Below, in pieces: positions 21,406-31,800 of a DNA stretch of 64,000 nt (position 1 is its first letter; the number at the start of each line of letters is the position of its first letter). The notes beneath the pieces were generated by a model. It was not told where the DNA came from, did not search any database, and was given only the letters and a program-made list of their open reading frames with translations. Origin of the DNA: Asterias rubens (lineage: Eukaryota > Echinodermata > Asteroidea > Forcipulatida > Asteriidae); NCBI RefSeq assembly GCF_902459465.1, contig NC_047065.1, positions 5,576,309 to 5,640,308 of the forward strand. Direction: 5' to 3'. The position numbers and the translations under genes are program-made.

Positions 21406-21775
21406 AACTTCTTAATATGGTGTTTGGTTCGAAATAAAAATAAGATTTGTGTTGAAATGCTGAAGTTGTCTTCGGTGTTTATGCAACATTGGAACGACGA
21501 CATAAACACGAAACCCGCCCTCACGTGGCTTAATGATTAAACAAAATATTTAAGACAGAAGGAAGAGGGCGCACTTCCTCGTATATTTTACGTTCGGAAA
21601 CTTTACAGTCGCATAAATTCTGTAAGAAAAATTAAAATAAAACAACTTCCGAAGACTACTGAGTGAGCGACCAAGCAACTACAGTATGACTGGTAACCTA
21701 AGGGCGAGTGTAGAAACTTTTTCTTTTGTGACTGATGAGTAAGAAACTCTATAATCTTTAAAAAATAAAGTTTGG
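21406..21775. promoter_or_regulatory. Shared NFS1/PDP1 divergent promoter region
   Basis: 370 bp between two start codons facing away from each other. Visible motifs are a GC-box-like CCCGCCC (21514-21520) next to an E-box CACGTG (21522-21527), and an ETS-like CACTTCC near 21572. No clear TATA box. Transcription starts are not known, so the bidirectional role is inferred from layout. Confidence 0.7.
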
Positions 21776-23434
21776 ATGGCGAATATTTTCCAGAATGTCC
21801 GGTATTTGGGAGGCGTGTCGGGGCCAAACTCACGCCGATTGTATTCGCTTCCGCCCGGCCGAAGAACCAGCGGGCGCCCGGTGAATACCTTAGCTGCTTG
21901 TGAGAGATACTTCCACGAGGGACATGGTGTGAAGCAAGACGTCAGTTACTCGAATGATTATGGAACAAGTAGTACAAAAAGGTCATGGCAAGCCAAACCT
22001 TTCCTTTTAAATAAGTTGTTAGCCGGCAAGTTTTCTTCAGCAGTACCCAAACAAGAATTTGTTCACAATTTCAAAAGTGTCATCAGTCAGCCTCGCCGTT
22101 TCTTTCAGACAACTTCGCCATGCAGCTGGTATGGACATCTATCAGTTTCCCCAGAGCAAGTTAGTAAAATTCTACATCGACATGAGATTGGCGTCAATGT
22201 CGAAAATGAAAATCTCCGCGTGCAATCGTTTATGAGTAACCAAGTTGCTTCGAACAATCCTCTGGAGGACCGTAGAGGTGCTGCAACGTGCAAGTTGACC
22301 AATGCAATGATGTTTGGCGTATTCGACGGCCACCATGGACCGGCCTGTGCACAAGTCATAAGTGAGCGTCTCTTTAATTACATAGCTGCGGAAGTTCTCC
22401 CGTACGACATTCTGGAGCATGCGAACCGCATGTTTTCTACCGGTAATCTCACAGAGCTTGTGGACTTTTACGAACATCCCAATGATTACATCTCCCATGA
22501 TCAGCAGCAGTTGTTCAAAAACAGCCTTGCCCAGTACCTGAAGGACAATATTTCTATTGACTTTCAAGGAGAGTATGACTTAACCAACATCTTGATGATC
22601 GCGTTTGATCGACTTGACAAGGACTTGACAACGGAAGCATTGAAAACCACCAATGGGGACTTTAATGATGAAGGACTGCATCGAGTCTTCTCTGGTGCTT
22701 GCGCTTGCATCGCTTACGTTGAAGGTGATAACTTGTATGTTGCCAATGCTGGGGACTGCCAAGCTGTCCTCGGCGAACAGAAAGATGACAATGTATGGAG
22801 TGCTACTTCAATGTCCTTTGAACACAATGCGCAAAACTCTGATGAAGTAAGAAGGATACGCTCATCTCACCCACTCAATGAATCCTCAACTGTCATCAAG
22901 AACGGTCGGCTTCTATCAGAGCTTGCCCCGTTACGCGCATTCGGAGATGTCCGCTACAAATGGAGTCGCACCATCCAACACCAGGTCCTTAACCCATGGT
23001 TTGGAACCAACGTTATCCCCAAGAACTACCACACCCCACCTTACTTGATTGCCACACCCGAGGTCATCCATCACCAGCTGACGCCGTCCGATAAATTTCT
23101 CATTCTTGCTTCGGATGGATTGTGGGATTGCATGACACCAGAGAAGGCGGTTAATCTTGTTGGAGACTTCCTCCTGATGAGCGACAAGATGGGTAGCTTC
23201 CAGCCCAAATCGGAGGGAATGTCTCTGCAACACCTTCATCAAACTCTAGCGAGACGTAAGGCAGCCTTGTGGCCTGTGGACACTAACGTTGCAACCCATT
23301 TGATTCGTTATGCCTTGGGAGGTGTGCATAATCGTTTTGATCACAATAGGCTAGCCAATACACTAAGTCTACCGGATAATGTGGTCAGACAATATAGAGA
23401 TGACATTACAGTTACTGTTGTTTTCTTTAATTGA
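21776..23434 (+). CDS. PDP1: Pyruvate dehydrogenase phosphatase catalytic subunit, mitochondrial
   Basis: A single intronless frame of 552 aa (human PDP1 about 537). The enzyme is a PP2C-family, Mg/Mn-dependent Ser/Thr phosphatase that removes phosphate from the E1-alpha subunit and so activates the pyruvate dehydrogenase complex in the matrix. Seen: a basic, acid-poor N-terminus suited to import; NPLEDRRGAATC (161-172); metal motif VFDGHHG (D184; vertebrate PDPs have DGHAG); FSGACACIAYV and VANAGDCQAVLG (322-333); LRAFGDVRYKWS (386-397); NYHTPPYLIATPEV (417-430); SDGLWD (446-451); RDDITVTVVFFN at the C-terminus (D542, D543). RAFGDVKFKW and NYHTPPYL are PDP-type blocks that separate it from other PP2Cs; PDP2 is the main alternative. 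The ATG at 21776 is the first in frame. Confidence 0.96.
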   Translation: MANIFQNVRYLGGVSGPNSRRLYSLPPGRRTSGRPVNTLAACERYFHEGHGVKQDVSYSNDYGTSSTKRSWQAKPFLLNKLLAGKFSSAVPKQEFVHNFKSVISQPRRFFQTTSPCSWYGHLSVSPEQVSKILHRHEIGVNVENENLRVQSFMSNQVASNNPLEDRRGAATCKLTNAMMFGVFDGHHGPACAQVISERLFNYIAAEVLPYDILEHANRMFSTGNLTELVDFYEHPNDYISHDQQQLFKNSLAQYLKDNISIDFQGEYDLTNILMIAFDRLDKDLTTEALKTTNGDFNDEGLHRVFSGACACIAYVEGDNLYVANAGDCQAVLGEQKDDNVWSATSMSFEHNAQNSDEVRRIRSSHPLNESSTVIKNGRLLSELAPLRAFGDVRYKWSRTIQHQVLNPWFGTNVIPKNYHTPPYLIATPEVIHHQLTPSDKFLILASDGLWDCMTPEKAVNLVGDFLLMSDKMGSFQPKSEGMSLQHLHQTLARRKAALWPVDTNVATHLIRYALGGVHNRFDHNRLANTLSLPDNVVRQYRDDITVTVVFFN

Positions 23435-23624
23435 GTTTAACCACACCCAAAAACGGACTGATCCAGTAAGCTCCACCCCTTATAATGTACTGACCAATCA
23501 CGACTTGGTATGCAGAGTAATGAGTCAAACATGCTGAATTTCCAATACAATTTAGCAAAATGATAAAATGTAAACAAGACTCAGAGGCACATCAGCTTAC
23601 TGTGACAATGAACAGACACATGTT

Positions 23625-24005
23625 TTAAAGGAACACGTTGCCTTGGATTGGACGAGTTGGTCTATAAAAAGCGTTTTGTAACCGTTTTCTATAAAATGCA
23701 TATAATATGGTTAGAAAGATGTTGTAATAGTAGAATACAATGATCCACACAAATTTGCCTTGAAATTACGTGGTTTTCCTTTTTACTGTGCGAACTAACA
23801 CGGTCGGCCATTTATGGGAGTCAAAAGTTTGATAAATGGCCGACCGTGTTAGTCGACGAGGTAAAAGGAAAACCGTGCAATTTCGAGGCATGTTTGTGTT
23901 GATCATTGTATTCTACTTTTACAACATCTTTCTACCCATGTGCATTTTATAACAAACGCTTTTCAAAGACCAACTCGACCGATCCAAGGCAACGTGTTCC
24001 TTTAA
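23625..24005. mobile_element. Foldback MITE family B, probably in the PDP1 3' UTR
   Basis: TTAAAGGAACACGTTGCCTT to AAGGCAACGTGTTCCTTTAA, with arms of about 180 bp meeting near a GACTC centre. Copies at 39442-39815 and 57852-58203; partial at 32338-32413. Confidence 0.92.
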
Positions 24006-24307
24006 TGTTCACATGTTGGCCCCCCTACTTCGTGTTGGCTTTTTGGTTGTATACTTTGTAGTATTGCATGGTTTCTAAATCTGTGTAGTGTCGTTGTCAG
24101 GAGTGAAATTCAAGAAAATTATCCTGAACCAGAACCATTCTAGCATTAAACACAACTCAGATCAGCCCATGATCTTTATTTGCTTTGAATTCTTTTAGAC
24201 AGAGTTGGTTTTGGCTTGTAATATCTGCTTAAACTGCATACATGTACGTGTCAACATAATACAATAGAATGTACAGTAACTGTGCAATAGTTTGGCCAAT
24301 ACATTCA

Positions 24308-24660
24308 TTAAAGCCATTGGACCCTTTCGGTAAACAGTATTGTCCAAGGCCCACACTTAGTGTATCACAACTTCTATATCAAATAACAAACCTGTGAATA
24401 TTAAGGCTCAATGGGTCATCGGAGTGGGGAGAAAATAACGGGAAAACCCACTCCTGTTTTCGTGCGTTTCGCCGTGTCATGACATGTATTTAAAATGAAT
24501 CCGCAATTCTCGTTATCGAGAATTGATATTGTTTTACTGTTTTCTCTAAAAGTAAAGCATTTCATGGAATAATATTTCAAGAGAAGTCTTTCACCACTGC
24601 CTTCTGTAAACCCTGTAAGTTATTTTTTTTTTCTGTACCGAAAGGGTCCAATGGCTTTAA
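24308..24660 (-). mobile_element. MITE family C, best-preserved copy
   Basis: TTAAAGCCATTGGACCCTTT to AAAGGGTCCAATGGCTTTAA, with 25-bp-class inverted ends and TTAA flanks. A C-run/G-run patch follows at 24671-24710. Confidence 0.92.
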
Positions 24661-24886
24661 ACAAAAATTGCACCCCCCCCCTTTTTGGGGGGCGGGGGGG
24701 GGGCATGCCAGACCTTCTCACATTTTCCACTGCAATGTATTGTCAAAAGAACAAGAGATGTATCATAGTAAATGTATATGATTTGTAACAGGGTGATCAA
24801 ATTTAAATATAATTATTTCATGGACTTTTTAGTGATTGGTGTGGATCTTGATTGAGTTGATGATACTATTGTACTATAGATGCATG

Positions 24887-24916
24887 AATAAATGCACATA
24901 CATGTATGTAAATAAA
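24887..24916 (+). terminator. Candidate PDP1 polyadenylation signals
   Basis: Two AATAAA hexamers (24887-24892, 24911-24916) followed by a GT-rich TGTTGTTTTT at about 24929. This would give a 3' UTR of about 1.5 kb including the family B and C MITEs. Earlier sites cannot be excluded. Confidence 0.5.
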
Positions 24917-25044
24917 GTTGCTTGCACTGTTGTTTTTAAAACTCATTTTGTATTATTTTGTTAATTCCTTTAATCTGATTTTGAAAATGATGAGTTCCAA
25001 ACCCGGGGTCCGGTCATTTAAACCAAAGTATGACCAGGGTACAT

Positions 25045-25441
25045 AGTGAACACTATTGGTAGTAATTGTCAAAGACCAGACTTCTCACTTGAGACACATG
25101 CTTGATGTATCTCAACATGCACAAAATAAACCTGTGAAAACTTGAGCTCAATTGGTCGTCAAAGTTGCGAGATAATAATGAAAGAAAAAAAAAACGTGGT
25201 CACACGAAGTTGTGTGCTTTCAGATGCTTGATATTGTGTCCTCAAATTCTAAATCTGAGGTCTCTAAATCAAATTCGTGGAAAATTACTTCTTTCTCAAA
25301 AACTCTGTTACTTCAGAGGGAGCTGCTTCTCACAATGTTTTATACTATCAACCTCTCCCCATTTACTTGTAATGTTACCAAGTGAGGTTTTATGCTAATA
25401 ATTATTTTGAGTAAATACCAATAGTGTCCACTGCCGTTTAA
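25045..25441 (+). mobile_element. MITE family A copy
   Basis: GTGAACACTATTGGTAG to CACTGCCGTTTAA; the left TTAA is lost. Confidence 0.88.
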
Positions 25442-25507
25442 GCACAGATTTTACTGCCAGCATCAGCGCTGTTTTTATTTGCTTATGGCAGATCGATGAA
25501 GTCGGCC

Positions 25508-25684
25508 CTGTGCCCAATTTCATAAAGCCTGTAAGCACACAAACTTGCTAAGCACAGAATAGCAATCCTGAGCAGAAACGAGTTACATGCCCAAAAGTCT
25601 GCACTGTTTTAGCTCAAATTTTGCTCAACAAACAACTTTGTCAAGAAGTATTTTCTGCCGACAGCTTTATGAAATTGGGCCCTG
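25508..25684. mobile_element. MITE with GCCCAATTTCATAAAG ends
   Basis: TGCCCAATTTCATAAAGCCT and AGCTTTATGAAATTGGGCCC form the inverted termini; about 175 bp. Confidence 0.87.
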
Positions 25685-25772
25685 GTGTTTTGCCATAACA
25701 CCAATGTAAACTTGCACATAAAAAAGTAGGCACTAAGCACAGCCATAAGAGATCAAAATGATTCACTTCCGT

Positions 25773-26207
25773 TAGGCCACATTAAAAAATTCCGATCGTC
25801 CTTTTTTTATTGCGGATGGAGGAGGGAGGGAGGTTAGTTTTGTTGACATGCCAAATATGAAATCAAGAATAAAGGTATCATCACAATCACTATAAAACAG
25901 AGGGTTTGTGTGTTTTGGATGTTTTCACTAGTTTTGTCAAACAAATAACTCCTGGATGACATTTTCTGTAAACTTTTTCAAACAACTAAGCAGTGTAGCC
26001 AAAGTAAATATTTGAAGAATTGTTCTTGCTTTGACAACATGAATAAACACCTTCTTAAACACATTTTCAAACCTGGACATTATGAAAAAAATATCAGCTG
26101 AAAAGGTTGTTTTCAAGAATAAAATAAAAATAAAATAAAAATGGGGTCGGAGGGTTTTGAACGGTCACGATCAACAATTTTTTGGTTTATGTGGCCTTAC
26201 TAAGAGA
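25773..26207. mobile_element. Possible degenerate foldback element
   Basis: GTTAGGCCACATTAAAAAAT faces ATTTTTTGGTTTATGTGGCC, and CCGATCGTCC faces GGTCACGATC. Imperfect ends; no target duplication seen. Confidence 0.5.
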
Positions 26208-26413
26208 AAAGTTTGTAAGGAAAGAATTTGGTCGCTACATCTCAAGCTCATGGATATAATGTGATGATCACAGTTTTATTTACACATTTATTTAATACTT
26301 AAAACCTTTTAATGTACATCGACAGTATCTACACTTTAATGTCAACACACATTTCAAAATGCGTTCATGGTTTACATGTAGCTCTTGAAGACGAACACAT
26401 CACCTCATTATGT

Positions 26414-26801
26414 TTAAAGACAATGAACACTATTGGCAATTACTCAAAATACTGATTAACATAAAACCTTTCTTGGTGACGAGTAATGGGGAGAGGCTGA
26501 TGGTATAAAACACTGTGAGAAACGGCTCCCTCTGAAGTGCCATAGTTTTCGAAAAAAGAAGTAATTTTCAATGAATTTGATTTTGAGACCTCAAGTTTAG
26601 AACTTGAGGTCTCGAAATCAACCATCTAAACACACACAACTTTGTGTGACAACGGTGTTTTTTTCTTTCATTATTATCTCCCAAGTTCGATGACTGATTG
26701 AGCTCAAATTTTCACAGGTTTGTTATTTTATGCATATGTTGAGATACACCAACTGTGAAGGCTAGTCTTTGGCAATTACCAATAGTGTCCACTGCCTTTA
26801 A
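26414..26801 (-). mobile_element. MITE family A copy (inverted partner 1)
   Basis: TTAAAGACAATGAACACTAT to ATAGTGTCCACTGCCTTTAA. It shares its right TTAA with the next copy. Confidence 0.92.
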
Positions 26802-27184
26802 AGACAATGAACACTATTGGTAATTGTCAAAATCCAGTCTTCTCACTTGGTGAATCTCAACATGATGCATTAAATAACAAACCTGTGAAAATTTGAGTTT
26901 GATTGGTCATCGGAGTTGCGAGATATGAAAGAAAAAACACCCTTGTCACACGAAGTTGTGTGCTTTCAGATGCTTGGTTTCGAGACCTCAAATTCTAAAC
27001 TTGAGGTCTTGAAGAAATCAATTCGTGGAAATTTACTTCTTTCTCCAAAACTACGTCACTTCAGAGGGAGTCGTTTCTCACAATGTTTTATACTATCAAC
27101 CTCTCCCCATTACTCGTTACCACAAGTGAGGTTTTATGCCGACAATTATTTTGAGTAATTACCAATAGTGTCCACTGCCTTTAA
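26798..27184 (+). mobile_element. MITE family A copy (inverted partner 2)
   Basis: Starts at the same TTAA (26798-26801) in the opposite orientation to its neighbour, making a back-to-back pair; ends CCACTGCCTTTAA. Confidence 0.92.
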
Positions 27185-28354
27185 ACATTGTATACATTCA
27201 GATTGTCTGGAAGCCAAATACAATGAAATATCGCATTTAACAATCACACAACAAGCTTTGCATAAAAATTCACAAATGGTGATTTGTCTAATTTCGCTTA
27301 AATCACATTACACAATGTACCTACAGAACACAGCACTCAATGTACATGTATAGACATAAATCATACAAAACCATAGATATAGAAGCCGGAGCACGCTGAG
27401 TGCGTTATTGTGCTTACAACAGGGGCAAGAGTCATTACTAACCAAACAAAATTGAAACTTGGATACAAATTCAAAGGTATTTTCAAATGATGGCATTTCT
27501 ACTGTTTGGTAACCCCTGGGGTTATAGATTCCAAGGAGCTTTTGGAAACAGTATCCAAAGCACCAACAAAGTAGACCAATGAATGAGCAGGATTTCTTTA
27601 TTTGTGGAACGAAATATTGTCTGATTTTCTTCACCAGGCCGACATAAAAAGTCTGAACTCAGCCAAAAGTCTGAACAGTCTCATCCCTGTTACAATTTCA
27701 TTGTGAGACCATTTTTATGGTTGGCGTACGTATTTTGTTGTATCCGTGTAAAGCAAAATATTCTGCCATACAGTGGATGTCATGAACATTGACCAATGAA
27801 ATCAGGTAGAAATGGTCTATAGATGTGCGTTGCCACTTTGTCATACACGCGTGTCAACTGATGATGATTTTGCCAGGATACTAATGTCACGCATGGTTAT
27901 TCAGTATGCCGTGCCCTCAGCTGACACAGAGGGCGGTCGAGGTCAGCGTTCTCCAGGTTTTTCTAAATGTATAAGTTCATACCATTCAAGCAAAAGTTTT
28001 TCCAACTAGAGTAAAAAGCAAATACACAAAGTTGATACAAAAATCACAAAAGATCAGTAGTGTGGCTAGTGCGGGGGAAAGACGACCATGTTTTAAAAGT
28101 TAGTTCACAATTCCAAAAAAATTGTGATGCCTTTACACTAACAGGAAGTATAAACCGACCTTTACACAAACGTTTGAAATTGTCAAAATGTTGTATCTTG
28201 CTTGAAAAAGCCTGCACATGTACGAAGACACAAAACAAGTACGCACCAAGATAAAATTTGTGGACACAGTGTTTTTGTGCAAGAATCAAAAATACAGTGG
28301 ACATTGTTAACAATTATGTGATCCCCCCAAAAACCATAGCTTTTGAAAACAAAT
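27185..28354. other. Intergenic DNA without recognised features
   Basis: Between the family A pair and the 3' end of the ANKAR-like gene. I see only short frames without domain patterns and no clear repeats or RNA genes. Confidence 0.5.
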
Positions 28355-28521
28355 AATTGAAGGGAAGGTACACTTTTGGTAGTTGTCAAAGACCAGTCTT
28401 CTCACTTGGTGTATCCCAACATACATGTAAGCATAAAATAACAAGCCTGTGGAAATTTGAGCTAAATTGGATGAGAGAAAAAAAACACCCTCGTTAGGAA
28501 TAAAAGACTTCGTTTTAAAGC
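28355..28521 (+). mobile_element. MITE family A variant, partial
   Basis: TTGAAGGGAAGGTACACTTT, then ACTTGGTGTATCCCAACAT and AACAAGCCTGTGG; it stops after GACTTCG. Close to the 11745-12035 variant. Confidence 0.75.
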
Positions 28522-28629
28522 AGTAAGAAGATTCAAAATAGTTTATCAACAAATAAATCTACATGACCCTTTGCTTCCATATAAGTACATACCCTGAATA
28601 TAATTACAAGTTTGATTTTTGGGTCACTA

Positions 28630-28886
28630 TCACGTTTCATCGGTCTGAAATACAACCGTCGACTTATGTGAAGAGATGCGGCTCCTTGCCGTGGACGGAT
28701 GACTTACACCCCGGTGTCTACTCATCCGGGAGTGGGTCGACTGGTGGCTGCTACCCTGCCGAGGCCCGTGACTCTCTGTCACCACAGTGGCGTCGTCATG
28801 GTAGTTAGAACTCATTTGGTTCGTTGGAGAACTTAGTTGGGGATTCAAGCCATTCTCCCCAAAACTCAGTATCGTGTACTGACGCA
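28630..28886 (-). CDS. ANKAR: ANKAR-like exon 8 (disordered tail and stop)
   Basis: 257 nt, acceptor CTCTGCAG|TG, stop TGA at 28632-28630. The 84-residue tail is rich in Ser, His and Arg (SSHQSTHSRMSRHRG) and ends VVFQTDET. Confidence 0.87.
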
Positions 28887-31800
28887 CTGCAGAGAGTTTA
28901 AAACGGAGGGGAGATAAAAGGGGAAGTTTAATCAATATTGTCTACTGGTCAGTCTGAGTAAAGATGGTTGGGACTTGAATTGTACGGGTGCAAACACACA
29001 ACTGTTTCAGTGCAACAAAAGAACAGTGCTTGAACTTTACATTATAATAATTATAATTATAGTTTGTGAGGCTAATCATCCTTACTTGCAGCTAAGAGCT
29101 GAATTGCGAATGGCGTGAATGTAACGTGTTCAAGAAGCTGGCATGCAAGGGCTGCCTTTGGCTGCCAGCCACATCAACCCATTATGACCACGGAGCACAG
29201 CCAAAGATCTAAGGTGTTTGATTTTTTTTCCTGAGGGAGGAAAACCAGATGGTCTGGAAAACCCTCATGGCACAGCAGAGAACCAACGCACAACTCACAA
29301 AGGGCCCCCGCCGGGAATCGAGCCTGGGTCACCTTGGTGAGAGGGGAGCGCTTTACACACACAAGCCAACCATGCCACCCACGATGGTAGTAGCTTTAGC
29401 CGGGCCTGTAAACTCACGACAGGACAAGTCTAGTGGTCTTGTGTTTTTCAGTTGAGTCATAAAACTGCCATATGTAATATTTTAAAACAAAAACAAGTAA
29501 TGTTGAAAAATTGACTTTGAGTCTGACAAACACAGGTTCTTTTTAGAAATGAAGAATGTGGCCTTCATAAATACATGATAAATGTAAACAATCTCTTATT
29601 ATTCATTTGTGTACCACATGTCTTAGTGCTTGCCCATTAGAGTGCTTATAATGAATTAATTGCCTTTTTTGTCATGTTCAATGTGTGATGTTATTTGCAC
29701 AGTGTGTGTCTTCTGATCAGGATGTACACATGTACATGTACATGTAGAGCCATGTCATTAGAGAAAAGGGCACTTGCAATGAAAGTTCTTCAAGTTTATG
29801 GGAGAATTTTTGTTTACGGTGGCACCAAGGTCAACACCAGGGCAATAGAGGCCCATGGCATCCAGGTAATCCCAGGCCTGCCACGCTCTACATGTGCGTC
29901 TTTGTTTGAAAATGCTTCGTTTTTAGTGCAGAAATTCTGTTACAGAATAAGCTACAACAATTAATAACCTGCATGTACGTAAGTGTCATCTGTGCTGTAC
30001 ATGTATGTGCAGCTACATGTAATATAGATTACACAAGATTTGTGATTCAAGTTGAAATTATATGTCATAAGTGTTCAAACACATGGTGCTATACCGCAAA
30101 CCTCAACCGACTGTGCTGTCCAGTTATTGGTGATGAGCTCTAACTAAACATGAGTGTCTTGTTATGCTAAATGATTAATAGTGCTTGAAAATATCAATTT
30201 AACAACTTACTCAAACTTGCCATTCGTTACTTTGTTAATAGCTTGGTTAGTTTCAAAAAGGAAAACAAACAAAAGAAAATTTCAACTACTGGTAGATTTG
30301 TGCACAGGTGCCCCTGTTGTGCAGACGCAGATAAAACTTACCCATCGATCACTAGAATTGCAAACAAGGTAGAAAAGCAGAGCAAGCATAAACGGAAAGA
30401 AAACAGGCGTCAAGAACACAATAAAGCATGCATACATGTACTGCAGTTTGGCATACACAAAAGTTACACAAAAAGGCCGACAAATCTATGAGAAAGACTT
30501 ATAAAAGGACCATGTTGTTAAAAGCAGTGGACACTAAATTGGTAATTACTCAAAATAACTATTAGCATAAAACCTTAGTACTTGGTAACGAGTAGAGAGA
30601 GGTTGATAGTATAAAACATTGTGAGAAACGGCTCCCTCTGAAGTGACTGAAGTGAATTTGATTTTGTGACTTCAGAATTAGATTTTGAGGTCTCAAAATC
30701 AAGCAACTGCAAGCACAAGACTGGACACCTTTGGTAATTGTCAAAGACTACATGCAGTCTTCAGCACAGATGGTGTTTATCAACATAACAAATGCAAAAA
30801 AATAACAAACCTGTGAAAATTTGAGCTCAGATTGTCATCAAAGTTGCGAGACAATAAAGAAAGAAAAAACACCCTTGTTACACTAAGTTGTGTGCTTTGA
30901 GATGTTTGATTTCGAGACCTCAAAATCTTATTCTAAGGAAGTCTCAAAATCACATTCGATGAAATTACTTCTTTCTCAAAAACTACGTTACTTTAGAGGG
31001 AGCCGTTTCTCACAATATTTTTATACTACCGACCTCTCCCCGTTACACGATACCAAGTAAGGTTTTATGCTGATAATTATTTTGAGTAATTACCATGATT
31101 ACCAGTAGTGTCCGATGCCTTTATTAAGAGTACTCTTTGACTTTCTTATGCATAATTGTGCTAACAATATTATGATGAGTTCACTACAATTGTGTGGGAG
31201 CAAGATGCAGTTTACCATGTTTACTGGTCCTGAATAGTGAACAATAAGAAATAAATACACACATGATTTGACTTTGACTTACTGTTTGGATTCTTGATGT
31301 TGTTCAAGTATGGGACATTCTTCTTGGCTACCAGACAAGGTCTCTGCGATGTACTGTTTATATCATGGATCAGAACAAAACAAAGTTTTCAGTGTTTGTA
31401 ATAATAAATATTCATAAATACCTCGGACAGTTTCGCTATTCCTATTGGTGGAGAGCGCGTCACGTGGAAAGAACGAGTGTTTAAACCTTTGTTTATAACC
31501 AGTTGTGAGTGGAGACTCTGCGCTAGTCTTGATGCAAGACGTTTCTTGTTACAGGCGATGCAGGCGCTGTCGGTGAGTTGGCCGCGCTGTGTGTAAAAGG
31601 AAAACCAGCGAATATGCACCAAGACTATATGCGCACGAACGGAACTGGAAAACACCTGCGTACGGACATCGTACATGCTCATGTAACATATATACTGAAC
31701 ATACCATGGAGGTGGAAACATACAGAGCTCATAAGCACTTGGAACCGGATAAGTTTTACAGAGTTTCTCACTTTATTACACCTTTTAACCAAAAAGTTTT

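Noticed and set aside
28630..28935. Independent 101-aa gene
   Set aside because: From 28886 down it is the last exon of the ANKAR-like gene, in phase with a good acceptor; the part above is intron.
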